From CAVUAF01 sp963739375 (GTDB taxonomy: Bacteria > Acidobacteriota > Terriglobia > Terriglobales > Acidobacteriaceae), in contig CAVUAF010000023.1 of assembly GCA_963739375.1 (NCBI GenBank), forward strand, positions 119,630-183,629: a stretch of 64,000 nt of DNA, in the 5' to 3' direction. The position numbers and the translations under genes were made by a program. The notes under the pieces are model-generated. The model ran no database searches and was not told the origin of the DNA. It was given only the letters and a program-made list of their open reading frames with translations. Below, one piece after another: positions 34,782 through 44,023 of this stretch; position 1 is the stretch's first letter; every line of letters begins with the position of its first letter.

Positions 34782-36752
34782 GTGTCCTCCCTGGCCTCCC
34801 CCAGCCTGCCCGAGGATGCCACCATCCGCGCCATGTTGCGCCGCCTGGAACGCCGCGACTGGCGCCTGTGGGTCTCCACCGTCGTGGTTCTGGTCCTCAT
34901 GGGACTGGCGGCCGTGGTCCTCACCTTGCCCGCGGTGTTCGGCGTCCGCGACGTTGCCGCCCTGAATGACCTCCAGATCGGCGCCCGCGGGCTGTTCGGA
35001 CTGGTGATGCTGTTCAGCGCCTTTGCCCTCTATCAGCAGGTCCTGATTAAGCGCCTGCGGGCGCGCCTGGCCGAGCAGCTGGGGATGATCACGGCCATTC
35101 AAACGCGGGCCGAGATGCTGGAGCAGCTCGCGGTGCTCGATCCCCTCACCGGGCTCTTCAACCGCCGCTTTGCCGAGCAGCAGCTGCCCGCCGAGGTGGC
35201 GCGCGCCCACCGCCAAAAGCACGACCTCACCCTGCTCCTGCTCGACATCAACGGCCTCAAGCAGATCAACGACACCCACGGGCATGCCGCCGGCGATGCC
35301 GCCCTGCGCGAATTCGGCGCCCAGTTAAGAAAGACGGTCCGCAGTTCCGACCTGGCGGTGCGGCTGGGCGGCGACGAGTTCATGGTCCTGCTGCCCGAAT
35401 GCCGCGCCTATTCCGTGCCCACCGCCCTGGCCCGCCTGCGGGACGCCAGCTTCTTCTGGAACTCCCAGACTGTCCCCTTGCGCTTTGCCGCCGGCTGGGC
35501 CGAACTGGGGGCGGAGGAGACTGCGGAGTCGCTCACCCGCCGCGCCGACCAGGCCCTCTATCAGGACAAGGAAACCGGCCGCGCCGCCCAGCAGGCGGAA
35601 CACGCCCTCGCTTCCCGGGCGCAGCAGCAGCGCATGCAGGTGGTGGGCACCATGACCGGCGGCATCGTCCACGACTTCAACAACCTGCTCACCGTGATCA
35701 AGGGCTACACCGAGCTGGCCCTCGACGAAATGCAGGATGAGCCCGGACGCCGCCGCCTCGAGCAGATCCAGGCCGCGGCCCTGCAGGCCACCGCCCTCAG
35801 CCGCCAGATCCTCTCCTTCGCCCGCAACGAATCGCTGGAAACCACCGTGGTCTGCCTCAGCGACAAGGTCCGCGGGCTGGCGCCGCTCATCCGCTCCCTG
35901 CTCTCCTCCCGCATCAAGCCCCAATTCGACACCTCCCCCACCCCCAGCATTCGCGTGCAGGCGTCGCAGCTCGAGGAGATCGTCATCAATCTCCTGGTCA
36001 ATGCGCGCGAAGCCATGGGGGAAGGCGGCACCTGTACCGTGCGCACCTTCACCGCCGAGCTGGACGAAGCCTTCGTCGCCACCCACCCCGGCGCGCGCGT
36101 CGGCCGCCATAGCGTCCTCGCCATCGCCGATACCGGCGTCGGCATGGACGACGCCACCCGCGCCCGCATCTTCGAACCTTTCTTCACCACCAAGCCGCAA
36201 GGCACCGGCCTGGGACTGGCCACCGTCTACGGCACGGTGAAGCAGATGGGGGGCTACATCTGGGTGGACAGCAAGCTCGGTGAAGGCAGCACCTTCACCG
36301 TCTACCTGCCGCCGTGTGCGCCCGTGGCCGAGTCCGAGGCGCCGGCGCCGCCAGAACCCGCGGCGCGGCCGCGCGAAAATGTGCTGGTGGTGGACAATGT
36401 CGCGGCGGTCAGGAAAATGTTCTGCGACCTGCTGGAGCGGCTGGGCTACCGCCCCATTCCCGCCGAGGATGTCCGCGAGGCGCTTCGCATCGTGGGCGAG
36501 CAGGTGCACAGCATCGCCGCCGTCATCACCGCCGCGGTGATCCCCGGCATGAGCGCGCGCGAACTGGAAGCTGCGCTGCGCGCCACCGACGCCCAGATCG
36601 GGGTCCTGTTCGTTTGCAGCAGCGACGACCAGGCCGCCATCCTCTTCGCCGAAGTCGATCCCGACGCCCTGCTCCGCCCCCCGTTCGCCCCCGAGGAACT
36701 GGAAGCCAGGCTGCGCGCCGTCTGCCGCCGCTCCGCCGCCGAGGTTCCTTAA
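34782..36752 (+). CDS. GGDEF-histidine kinase-pseudoreceiver hybrid
   Basis: A 656-aa fusion. Residues 1-90 carry two membrane helices like the neighbour. A GGDEF domain follows (RLGGDEF 194-200, I-site RSSD intact), then a histidine kinase with H-box His297 (GGIVHDFNNLL), N-box VINLLVNAREAM, DTGVGM and TKPQGTGLGL, and a C-terminal receiver-like domain from about 530. In the receiver the phosphoacceptor Asp is replaced (ITAAVIPGMS), so it cannot be phosphorylated normally. The GTG at 34782 was chosen by alignment with the paralogue; GTG 34755 is possible. Confidence 0.9.
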   Translation: MSSLASPSLPEDATIRAMLRRLERRDWRLWVSTVVVLVLMGLAAVVLTLPAVFGVRDVAALNDLQIGARGLFGLVMLFSAFALYQQVLIKRLRARLAEQLGMITAIQTRAEMLEQLAVLDPLTGLFNRRFAEQQLPAEVARAHRQKHDLTLLLLDINGLKQINDTHGHAAGDAALREFGAQLRKTVRSSDLAVRLGGDEFMVLLPECRAYSVPTALARLRDASFFWNSQTVPLRFAAGWAELGAEETAESLTRRADQALYQDKETGRAAQQAEHALASRAQQQRMQVVGTMTGGIVHDFNNLLTVIKGYTELALDEMQDEPGRRRLEQIQAAALQATALSRQILSFARNESLETTVVCLSDKVRGLAPLIRSLLSSRIKPQFDTSPTPSIRVQASQLEEIVINLLVNAREAMGEGGTCTVRTFTAELDEAFVATHPGARVGRHSVLAIADTGVGMDDATRARIFEPFFTTKPQGTGLGLATVYGTVKQMGGYIWVDSKLGEGSTFTVYLPPCAPVAESEAPAPPEPAARPRENVLVVDNVAAVRKMFCDLLERLGYRPIPAEDVREALRIVGEQVHSIAAVITAAVIPGMSARELEAALRATDAQIGVLFVCSSDDQAAILFAEVDPDALLRPPFAPEELEARLRAVCRRSAAEVP

Positions 36753-37335
36753 CCTCAGTAGATCGTATAAGCTGCACGTCGCACTTAGCACTTAGCACTT
36801 AGCATTTGGCCGTTGAGGTTTGGCGGCGCCCTGAATGGCTAAATGCCACCTGCTAATTGCTTCTTTGTCTCCCCGGGCGTGATCGAGCCCGCAGGGCGAT
36901 TGAAGGCAGCCCAGCGATTTATCGCTGGGTAAGGTCGCCGAGCGCACCAGTCCGGCAGGACGGTTGAACGCTCGTCGCTTTTTCTGGCAACCGGCAACTG
37001 GCAACTGCACTTTTGTCATCCCGAGCGCGCCGGGGTCCCCATCGAGCCCGGGTTGGCTTGATGGGGTGACAGAGCGAGGGATCTGGGTTTCAAACTCCGC
37101 AATTCCTTCGTGCCCTTTGTGGTTACCTCTTTCTGGCAAAGTGAGCAGCACTTGGTATTTGGCAGTTGGCAGTTGGCAGTTGGCAGTTGGCACTTGGCAT
37201 TTGGCCTTTCAGCGCTCCGCCACTACCCTGAACGGCTGAATGCTGATTGCTGATTGCTAACTGCTGATTGCCAATTGCTAAGTGCTTCCTGGCGCCATAA
37301 TGGCGGGCTTTCATACCGCACCTGGCAGGTGGCGC
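36753..37335. repeat. Gene-free spacer with four heptamer arrays
   Basis: Arrays lie at 36781-36809 (GCACTTA x3-4), 36986-37006 (GGCAACT x3), 37149-37204 (eight units of C-[AT]-[GCT]TTGG type) and 37242-37283 (six units of GCTGATT type). Between them are a palindrome CCCAGCGATTTATCGCTGGG (36910-36929) and a CATCCCGAGCG-type element (37018-37085). No credible gene is seen. The GH2 gene starts at the right edge. Confidence 0.85.
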
Positions 37336-40020
37336 ATGACACGACCGCTTCTCCTCGCCTTCTTTCTTCCCCTCGCCCTCGCCGCGCAGACTCCCAACCC
37401 CGCCGGGCGCACCTACCTGCGCCAGTGGCAGATCCAGTCGGCGTGCAAGGTCGAAGCCAAGGGCGACACCATCTCCACCGCTGCCTTCAAGCCTCAGGGA
37501 TGGCTCGCCGCCAACGTCCCCAGCACGGTCCTGGCCGCGCAGGTCGCGGCGGGTGTTTTCCAAAATCCCTATTACGGCATGAACCTGCGCCAGATCCCGG
37601 GCACCACCTACCCCATCGGCCGCATGTTCGCCACCCTCCCCATGGCCGACGACTCGCCCTACAAGTGCGCCTGGTGGTATCGCGCCGAATTCCCGCTGCC
37701 CAACATCCGCAAGTTCCCCCACCCGGAGTACTGGCTGCACTTCGCCGGCATCAACTACCGCGCCAATCTCTGGGTGAACGGCCGGCAGGTCGCCGACTCC
37801 GACCACATGGCCGGCATGTGGCGCGAGTGGGAGTACAACGTCACGCGCGAACTGCAGCCGGGCACCAACGTCGTCGCCATCGAGGTCTTCGCGCAAAAGG
37901 AGAACGACCTCGGCCTCACCTTCGTCGACTGGAACCCCATGCCCCCCGACAAGAACCTCGGCCTCTGGCGCCCGGTCTGGCTGGACGAAACAGGCCCGGT
38001 GCGGATGCGGAATGCGGTCATTTTCAGCCAAGTTGACCCGAACCTCAGATTTGCCAATCTCAGCGGCTCGGTTGAACTGGAAAACGCTACCGATGAAAGA
38101 GTGAGCGGAGTTCTTGAAGTCTTGGCGAACGCCGCAGGCGCGCCGCCGACAACTGGCAAGGCTGTTTCGGTCACACTTGCACCGCGCGAGAAGCGCACCG
38201 TCAGCATAGAGTTTTTGCGGCATATCCAAGAACCGCGCCTATGGTGGCCATTTGGTTGGGGCAGTCAGGTCTTGAACGAGGCGACATTCGGTTTGCAGAT
38301 CGTCCGACTAGGCCAGGTCATCGAGCTTCCGATGCCGAGTCGTAATCTTGTATCCGACAGGAAAACGGTCACCTTCGCCATGCGCTCCGTCACCAGCGAG
38401 CTCACCTCCGACGGCCACCGCCTCTTCAAGATCAACGGCAAGCCCTTCCTCGTGCGCGGTGGCGGCTGGACCCCCGACATGATGCTTCGCCAAACCCCGG
38501 AGCGCCTCCAGGCGGAGTTCAACTACGTCCGCGACATGCACCTCAACACCCTGCGCCTCGAAGGCAAGCTCGAAACCGACGAGTTCTTCGACCTCGCCGA
38601 CCGCATGGGCATCATGGTCATGGCCGGCTGGTGCTGCTGCGACCACTGGGAAAAGTGGCAGAACTGGAAGCCGGAAGACTACGAGATCAGCGCCGCGTCG
38701 TTGCGCGACCAGCTCCTGCGCCTGCGCAACCATCCCAGCGTGCTGGTCTGGCTCAACGGCAGCGACAACCCGCCGCCCGCGAAGGTCGAAGAGCGCTACG
38801 TCAGCGTGCTCAAAGAGCTGGCCTGGCCGAATCCTTACATCTCCTCGGCCACCGCCAAGCCCACCACCGTGACCGGCAAGACCGGGGTCAAGATGAGCGG
38901 CCCCTACGACTTCATCCCTCCGAACTACTGGCTGCTCGACACCGCGAAGTACGGCGGCGCTTACGGCTTCAACACCGAAACCGGCCCCGGTCCCGCCATT
39001 CCGCCGGCCCAGTGTATCCAGAAAATGTTGCCGCACGAGCACTGGTGGCCCATCGACGACTGGTGGAACTACCACGCCGGCGCCGGCAGCTTCAAGCAGA
39101 TGGACATCTACAACCGCGCCCTCGCCGAGCGCTACGGCGCCAGTTCTTCCATGCCCGAGTACACGGTGAAGTCGCAGGCTGCGGCCTACGACGGCGAGCG
39201 CGCCATGTTCGAGGGCTACCTCCGCAACCGCTACACCTCCACCGGCGTCATCCAGTGGATGCTCAACAACGCCTGGCCCTCCATGATCTGGCACCTCTAC
39301 GACTACTTCCTGCAACCCGCCGGCGGCTACTTCGGGACCAAGAAGGCCAACGAGCCGGTGCACGTCATGTTCGGCTACGACGATGGCACGGTCGCCGTCA
39401 GCAACCTCACCGGCGCCGCGCTCAAGGGCGCGGTGGTCAAGGCCCGCCTGCTCAACTTCGACATGACCGAGAAGTGGTCGCAGACCGCCACCGTGGACGT
39501 CGGGCCCGATGCCGTGGTACGCGCCCTCACCCTGCCGGCGCGCGACGACCTCAGCCGCGTCTACTTCCTCGACCTGCGTCTCGCCGACGCCGCCGGCAAG
39601 CCGCTGAGCACCAACTTCTACTGGCTCTCTACCCGCCCCGACCTGCTCGACTGGAGCAAGTCCAACTACTTCTACACTCCGGAACAGCAGTACGCCGACC
39701 TCACCGACCTGAACAAGTTGCCGCCGGTCAAGCTGGCGGTCTCGAGCGACCTGGGGACGCCGCACCCGCCCGGCCGCGTCCGCATCACCGTGACCAACCC
39801 GGCCGCGTCGCTCGCCTTCATGGTGCGGCTGCGAGTCACCGACCCCGCCGGCGACGAGATCCTCCCCGTCCTCTGGGAGGACAACTACTTCTCGCTGCTG
39901 CCCGGGGAATCGCGCACCGTTACCGCCACCTTCTCCGACGCGGCCAGAAACCCCCTCGTCGCCGTCGAAGGCTGGAACGTCGCCCCCGTGGTCGAAGCCG
40001 GCACCCCCAAGTCCAAATGA
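37336..40020 (+). CDS. GH2 exo-beta-D-glucosaminidase-like glycosidase
   Basis: An 894-aa exported glycoside hydrolase of family 2. After the signal peptide come the jelly-roll sugar-binding domain, Ig-like domains and the TIM barrel. Asp477 in VWLNGSDNPP and Glu548 in NTETGPG sit 71 residues apart, matching the general acid and nucleophile of the chitosan-degrading exo-beta-glucosaminidases (CsxA type). The C-terminal beta-sandwiches end in a Pro-rich tail. Bases 38020-38375, within the Ig-like region, have lower GC than the flanks. It probably removes glucosamine from chitosan oligosaccharides in the periplasm. Confidence 0.9.
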   Translation: MTRPLLLAFFLPLALAAQTPNPAGRTYLRQWQIQSACKVEAKGDTISTAAFKPQGWLAANVPSTVLAAQVAAGVFQNPYYGMNLRQIPGTTYPIGRMFATLPMADDSPYKCAWWYRAEFPLPNIRKFPHPEYWLHFAGINYRANLWVNGRQVADSDHMAGMWREWEYNVTRELQPGTNVVAIEVFAQKENDLGLTFVDWNPMPPDKNLGLWRPVWLDETGPVRMRNAVIFSQVDPNLRFANLSGSVELENATDERVSGVLEVLANAAGAPPTTGKAVSVTLAPREKRTVSIEFLRHIQEPRLWWPFGWGSQVLNEATFGLQIVRLGQVIELPMPSRNLVSDRKTVTFAMRSVTSELTSDGHRLFKINGKPFLVRGGGWTPDMMLRQTPERLQAEFNYVRDMHLNTLRLEGKLETDEFFDLADRMGIMVMAGWCCCDHWEKWQNWKPEDYEISAASLRDQLLRLRNHPSVLVWLNGSDNPPPAKVEERYVSVLKELAWPNPYISSATAKPTTVTGKTGVKMSGPYDFIPPNYWLLDTAKYGGAYGFNTETGPGPAIPPAQCIQKMLPHEHWWPIDDWWNYHAGAGSFKQMDIYNRALAERYGASSSMPEYTVKSQAAAYDGERAMFEGYLRNRYTSTGVIQWMLNNAWPSMIWHLYDYFLQPAGGYFGTKKANEPVHVMFGYDDGTVAVSNLTGAALKGAVVKARLLNFDMTEKWSQTATVDVGPDAVVRALTLPARDDLSRVYFLDLRLADAAGKPLSTNFYWLSTRPDLLDWSKSNYFYTPEQQYADLTDLNKLPPVKLAVSSDLGTPHPPGRVRITVTNPAASLAFMVRLRVTDPAGDEILPVLWEDNYFSLLPGESRTVTATFSDAARNPLVAVEGWNVAPVVEAGTPKSK

Positions 40021-40384
40021 GAAATGTGGGGGCTGGGTGTCGCCAACTAGGTGGCGCAGGCCTTCAGCCTGCATCAGAGACACCCTCGAGAATGTCATCC
40101 TGAGCGAGCGCGAGGAAGCGCATGCGACGGAGCGCGAGCGAAGGATCCCTGCACTTTTCCGCGCGCCTATGACGCTTCCCGCTTCTCTGCCAGAACTGGT
40201 TCCCCAACCCCAGCCCGCGTAGCGGGCGGCAGAGATTACCCCAGCCCGTAAGGGCTGGGTTCGCTTGCCTGCAGAACGGGAGCCCGCAACGCGGGCGGCA
40301 CCGTTGTTAGCCCCGGGCGTAAGCCCGGGGCAGGCAGCCAAGAATGATCCCGAGTGCCGTAGGCACGGCACAAACCGGAGCTGC
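40021..40384. repeat. Cluster of mini-palindromes
   Basis: After a GTCATCCTGAGCG element (40094-40150) come five different small hairpins in 180 bp: GCCCGCGTAGCGGGC, CCAGCCCGTAAGGGCTGG, GCCCGCAACGCGGGC, CCCCGGGCGTAAGCCCGGGG and GTGCCGTAGGCAC. Each has a 5-9-bp stem around a 3-4-base core, mostly GTA or GTAA. No protein-coding frame is credible. Confidence 0.85.
40094..40150. repeat. GTCATCCTGAGCG-type dispersed repeat
   Basis: A full copy with GTCATCCTGAGCGAGCGCGA at the left and CGAAGGATCCCTGCA at the right; the middle contains GCGCATGCG. It follows the GH2 gene and precedes the mini-palindrome cluster. Confidence 0.85.
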
Positions 40385-40804
40385 CTAGGAGGTTTCTTGC
40401 CGTCGCCGAGTCCTGGAATACAACACGAGCGTCCCGAGGACCGTGAAAATCAGACCAAAGATGCTGCCGTTATAGGCAGACAACTCAAACGTTAATGGAG
40501 GGAATAGGGAAGCAATTATTAAGAACCTCAAAAACGTCACATCGAAGTTAGAATATCCGCCTTCCCGCAGCGTGGGACCGATCTCCATCAGCGACGGTCC
40601 CAGAACAAAAACGCCGAGCAGCATCCACTGGCATGGCAGCTCCCACCCGCAACGCCGTGAAAGAAGATAAGCGCAAAAGAAACCTAGCGGTGGAAGGACG
40701 CTTGCGACGACCACCCCCTGCTCACCTCGCGTTACTAGCTCTAAGAGTGCCAGTGGCAGCCAAAAGGAGAATCCGCCAATCAGAACTGCCGCTACTCGTC
40801 TCAT
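40385..40804 (-). CDS. Small membrane protein, hypothetical
   Basis: A 139-aa protein with four predicted membrane helices (VAAVLIGGFSFWLPLALLEL; VVVASVLPPLGFFCAYLL; CQWMLLGVFVLGPSLM; LRFLIIASLFPPLTF plus SIFGLIFTVLGTLVLY). GC is about 54%, clearly below the flanks, with more A/T at third positions, which suggests recent acquisition or weak selection. The start is uncertain; upstream in-frame ATGs would add a basic, low-complexity extension. The family was not recognised. Confidence 0.6.
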   Translation of the reverse strand: MRRVAAVLIGGFSFWLPLALLELVTRGEQGVVVASVLPPLGFFCAYLLSRRCGWELPCQWMLLGVFVLGPSLMEIGPTLREGGYSNFDVTFLRFLIIASLFPPLTFELSAYNGSIFGLIFTVLGTLVLYSRTRRRQETS

Positions 40805-41309
40805 GGAGCCCCGCCTGTCAGGCGTCGAGCCGACGCTCATGATGTCTGTCTTCCGCTGCGTCCCGCGTGTCCGCCCAACTCCGGCAACCGCTGACATTGT
40901 AACGACTTCTCGCCTGCCCAACTCGAATGCGCGCGCTACCCTCAATTCGGCAATGAGGGGGCCGTCCCGACCTCCCGGTCCACTGCTTCCCGCCCGCGCC
41001 CCGCATTTTCAATAACATAATCTTTAAGTTATATGTCGCAAGCGCCACAAAACTTTCTGCTTGACATCGCGCCGCCCCCTGCGCTATCCTGCTCTCGTCT
41101 CTTCTGCCGGGCACCCTCGGCTTTATGCGCTTCACTTCCCTCACCCCCGCCGCCGCGATGGACATGTCCATCGCAACTTGTTGATTCCACAAGCTACCGG
41201 GGGAGGGGGGTGGGGTGGGTTGTCATTAACTGGTAAACCCGGGTCGCGCGCCGCCTGTGACGCCCGACACAGCGCGCCGCCGGATTTCCGGGTTCCATGG
41301 GCCACAACC
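40805..41309. other. Regulatory spacer, AT-rich spot and G-run
   Basis: No gene is supportable here. It contains an AT-rich spot (AATAACATAATCTTTAAG, about 41011-41028) that could be a promoter for the winged-helix gene, and a guanine-rich run at 41199-41219. Both lie on the + strand upstream of that gene. Confidence 0.45.
41199..41219 (+). promoter_or_regulatory. G-quadruplex-forming run
   Basis: Four guanine tracts of 5, 6, 4 and 3 residues are separated by single bases (A, T, T), the pattern of a very stable G-quadruplex with 1-nt loops. It is on the coding strand 91 bp before the GTG of the winged-helix regulator, so it would be in the 5' leader of its mRNA if transcription starts upstream. 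A regulatory effect is inference. Confidence 0.6.
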
Positions 41310-42185
41310 GTGAGCGCCCCCACCATCTACGAATTCGGCCCGTTCCGCTTCGACGCCGAGCAGCGCCTGCTGTTTCGCGACGGCCAGGTCGTCCCGCTGG
41401 CGCCGAAGGCGAGCGACACGCTGCAGGTGCTGCTCGCGCGCCGCGGCCGCCTGGTCGGCAAGGCCGAGCTGATGAAGCTGGTCTGGCCCGACACCACGGT
41501 GGAAGAAATCGGCCTGGCGCGCAACATCTCGCTGCTGCGCAAGGCCCTGGGCGATGACGACGCGGCCGCCACCTACATCGAAACCATCCCTAAGCGCGGC
41601 TACCGCTTCATCGCCGACGTGGTGGAAGCCGGCGGCGCGCCGGCTGCCGCGCCGTTCTTTCGCCGTCACCTGCGCCGTCACCTGCGCTGGTGGCTGCCCG
41701 CGGTCGCGCTGGTGGCGCTGCTGGGGTTCGTCTACTGGCAGTTCTACCTGCCGTCGCGCTACCTGCCGCGCGGCGCGGGCTTCGCCAACCTGGCGGTCGT
41801 CCCGTTCACCTGCCTCAGCCCGGAACTCGATTGCGGCGCCTTCCCCTACGCCCTTAACGATCTGCTGGTGGCCGACCTCTCGCAGCTCGACCACGTCACC
41901 GTCGTCTCCCCGACCACCGTGCGCCGCTACCTGCGGGCGCGGCTCTCGATGGGCTTCATGAGCCGCCTGCTGGGGCTCGACGTGCTGGTCGAGGGCACCA
42001 TCCAGCGCGCCGGCGAGCGCGTCCGCATTACCTCCCGGCTGGTGGACGTGCACACCGGGAAAGTGATCTGGTCCGATTCCTACGAATACCCGCTGGCCGA
42101 GGCGGCGCAGAGCCAGGGCGAGGCGGCCCGCGCTATCACTCGCCAGGTGGCCGCGCGGCTCGCCGCCGCGCCCGCAACCCGCTGA
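41310..42185 (+). CDS. Winged-helix regulator with membrane anchor (CadC-like)
   Basis: A 291-aa protein. Residues 1-105 are an OmpR-type winged helix (YEFGPFRFDAEQRLLFRDGQ; LVWPDTTVEEIGLARNISLL; YIETIPKRGYRFIADV). A single membrane helix follows at about 130-147 (WWLPAVALVALLGFVYWQFY). The C-terminal periplasmic part (FANLAVVPF, VLVEGTIQRAGERVRITSRL, GKVIWSDSYE) is the TolB N-terminal-like/FlgO-like domain common in such regulators. There is no receiver, so the signal is probably sensed outside. The start is a GTG. Confidence 0.9.
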   Translation: MSAPTIYEFGPFRFDAEQRLLFRDGQVVPLAPKASDTLQVLLARRGRLVGKAELMKLVWPDTTVEEIGLARNISLLRKALGDDDAAATYIETIPKRGYRFIADVVEAGGAPAAAPFFRRHLRRHLRWWLPAVALVALLGFVYWQFYLPSRYLPRGAGFANLAVVPFTCLSPELDCGAFPYALNDLLVADLSQLDHVTVVSPTTVRRYLRARLSMGFMSRLLGLDVLVEGTIQRAGERVRITSRLVDVHTGKVIWSDSYEYPLAEAAQSQGEAARAITRQVAARLAAAPATR

Positions 42186-42309
42186 TTCCGCTGGGCGGCA
42201 GAACGCCGCCAGGGTCCGCGAATGAATTTCGCAGCATTTCCGAAGCTCCTTTCGCCCGCAACGTGTTGCATGCTGCTCTCGCGGCCGGACGCCGCAGAAA
42301 GGCACGCCC

Positions 42310-42675
42310 ATGAAACCCCAAACCCTCCGCCTCCTCTACTGGACGCCGCGGGTGCTGTGCATCCTGTTCGCGGTATTCATCAGCATGTTCGCGCTGGACG
42401 TCTTTGGCGAACACCGCTCCTTCTGGCAAACCGTCCTGGCGCTGGGCATGCACCTGGTCCCGACCGCCATTCTCCTGCTGATCCTGCTGGTGGCCTGGCG
42501 CTGGGAGTGGGTCGGCTTCGTCGGTTTCTGCGCCCTGGGAACGCTTTATATCTGGATGGCGTGGGGCAGGTTCCACTGGTCGGCGTACGCCGTCATCAGC
42601 GGGCCGGCATTCCTGATCGGCCTGCTCTTCCTGTTCAACTGGCTGTACCGCCAGGAACTTCGCGCCCTACGCTGA
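42310..42675 (+). CDS. Small membrane protein, hypothetical
   Basis: A 121-aa protein with four membrane helices (VLCILFAVFISMFALDVF; MHLVPTAILLLILLVAW; WVGFVGFCALGTLYIWMAW; AYAVISGPAFLIGLLFLFNW) and a short basic C-terminus. It resembles small uncharacterised membrane proteins widespread in acidobacteria and Bacteroidetes; no function is known to me. Its 3' end overlaps the 3' end of the convergent APC permease gene by 41 bp. Confidence 0.8.
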   Translation: MKPQTLRLLYWTPRVLCILFAVFISMFALDVFGEHRSFWQTVLALGMHLVPTAILLLILLVAWRWEWVGFVGFCALGTLYIWMAWGRFHWSAYAVISGPAFLIGLLFLFNWLYRQELRALR

Positions 42676-44023
42676 ACGGCCAGGTCGCCGTCACCCGCGC
42701 GCGCACCAGGAACACCGCCACCCCGACGGCCAGGGTCGCCAGGCCGGCGGCAATGTAGCGCCAGCCCGAGGTGCCGAAGATGTAGAGCCAGCCCACCAGG
42801 GCGAGGACCGCGGGTAGCGGGTAGAGCCACATGCGGTAGGGCCGCTGGTCCGCGGGCAGGCGGCGGCGCAGCAGCGGCAGGGCGAAGATCTGGGCCACGA
42901 ACTGCACCAGGATGCGGGTGGTCATCAGCGCGCTGATGACCACGTCGAGGTTGAGGAAGGCCGCGGCGATGGTCACGGCGCCGAGCACCAGCAGCGAGAC
43001 GTGCGGGATGTGCAGCCGCGGATGCACCTGGGCGAAGGCGCGGAAGAAGTAGCCGTCGCGCGCCGCCGCGTAGGGAATGCGCGAGTATCCCAGGAGCAGC
43101 GCAAACACCGAGCCGAAGGCCGTCCACAGGATCATGCCGGTAAACAGGATGGCCACCGGGCGGCCGTAGAGGCGCTGCATGTAGTCGGAGACGATGTACT
43201 GCGACTGCGCCGCCTCGCGCCACGGCACCACCCCGATCACGATGGTCTCGATGGCCAGGTAGCCGAGGGCGGTCAGCAGGATGCAGTACAGGATGGAGCG
43301 CGGGATGGTGCGGGCGGGCTCGCGCACCTCGTCGCCGATGTAGCACACGTCGTAGTAGCCCATGTAGTCGTACATGGCGATGAGCATGGCGCTGCCCAGA
43401 CCCATAAAGAAGCCGCGGGAAAAGCTGAAGGCGCCGGGCGGGAAGGTGAAGGCCAGGGTCGCGGAAAAGTGCGGCAGGCCGAGCACGATGATCCCCAGCA
43501 TGGTGGCCACCGTCCCGGCCCACAAGGTCACGGTCAGGCGGCCGACGAAGTTGATCCGCCGGTACAGCAGCGCCACCGCGATCGCGCCCACGGCCGCAGC
43601 CAGCAGCTTGCGGCCGAGGGCGGTCATGCCCGGCAGCAGGTAGGCGGCGTATTGCGCGAAGCCGATCATGCCGCTGGCGATTTCCAGCGGCCCGCTCAGC
43701 ACGAACTGCCAGATGAAGAGGAAGGCCACGAGGCGGCCAAAGCTCTCCGGCCCGTAGGCCTCGCGCAGGAAGCGGTAGCTGCCCCCGGAGCCGGGCCAGG
43801 CGGCGCCCAGCTCGCTCCACACCAGGCCGTCGCAGGTGGCCACGACCGCGCCCAGCACCCACCCCAGCAGCGCCTGCGGGCCGCCCATCGCGCTCAGCAT
43901 CAGCGGGATGGTGATGAACGGCCCCACCCCCACCACGTTCGACATGTTGAGCGCGGTGGCGCGCAGCAGGCCGAAACCGCGGGTGAGTTCCGGCGCGGGA
44001 TGCGGCTGGTCGTAGTGGGCCAA
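42635..44023 (-). CDS. APC superfamily amino acid permease
   Basis: A 462-aa, roughly 12-helix transporter of the amino acid-polyamine-organocation superfamily. The first helix carries the unwound substrate-binding segment (NVVGVGPFITIPLMLSAMGG), followed by WSELGAAWPGSGGSYRFLRE, a typical APC signature. It probably imports an amino acid or amine by proton symport; the substrate cannot be assigned. The stop lies inside the 3' end of the convergent small membrane protein gene, so the two mRNAs overlap in antisense. Confidence 0.92.
   Translation of the reverse strand: MAHYDQPHPAPELTRGFGLLRATALNMSNVVGVGPFITIPLMLSAMGGPQALLGWVLGAVVATCDGLVWSELGAAWPGSGGSYRFLREAYGPESFGRLVAFLFIWQFVLSGPLEIASGMIGFAQYAAYLLPGMTALGRKLLAAAVGAIAVALLYRRINFVGRLTVTLWAGTVATMLGIIVLGLPHFSATLAFTFPPGAFSFSRGFFMGLGSAMLIAMYDYMGYYDVCYIGDEVREPARTIPRSILYCILLTALGYLAIETIVIGVVPWREAAQSQYIVSDYMQRLYGRPVAILFTGMILWTAFGSVFALLLGYSRIPYAAARDGYFFRAFAQVHPRLHIPHVSLLVLGAVTIAAAFLNLDVVISALMTTRILVQFVAQIFALPLLRRRLPADQRPYRMWLYPLPAVLALVGWLYIFGTSGWRYIAAGLATLAVGVAVFLVRARVTATWPFSVGREVPGGTAS

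Noticed and set aside
37149..37204. CRISPR array
   Set aside because: The repeats are 7 bp with no spacers, and no cas genes are present.
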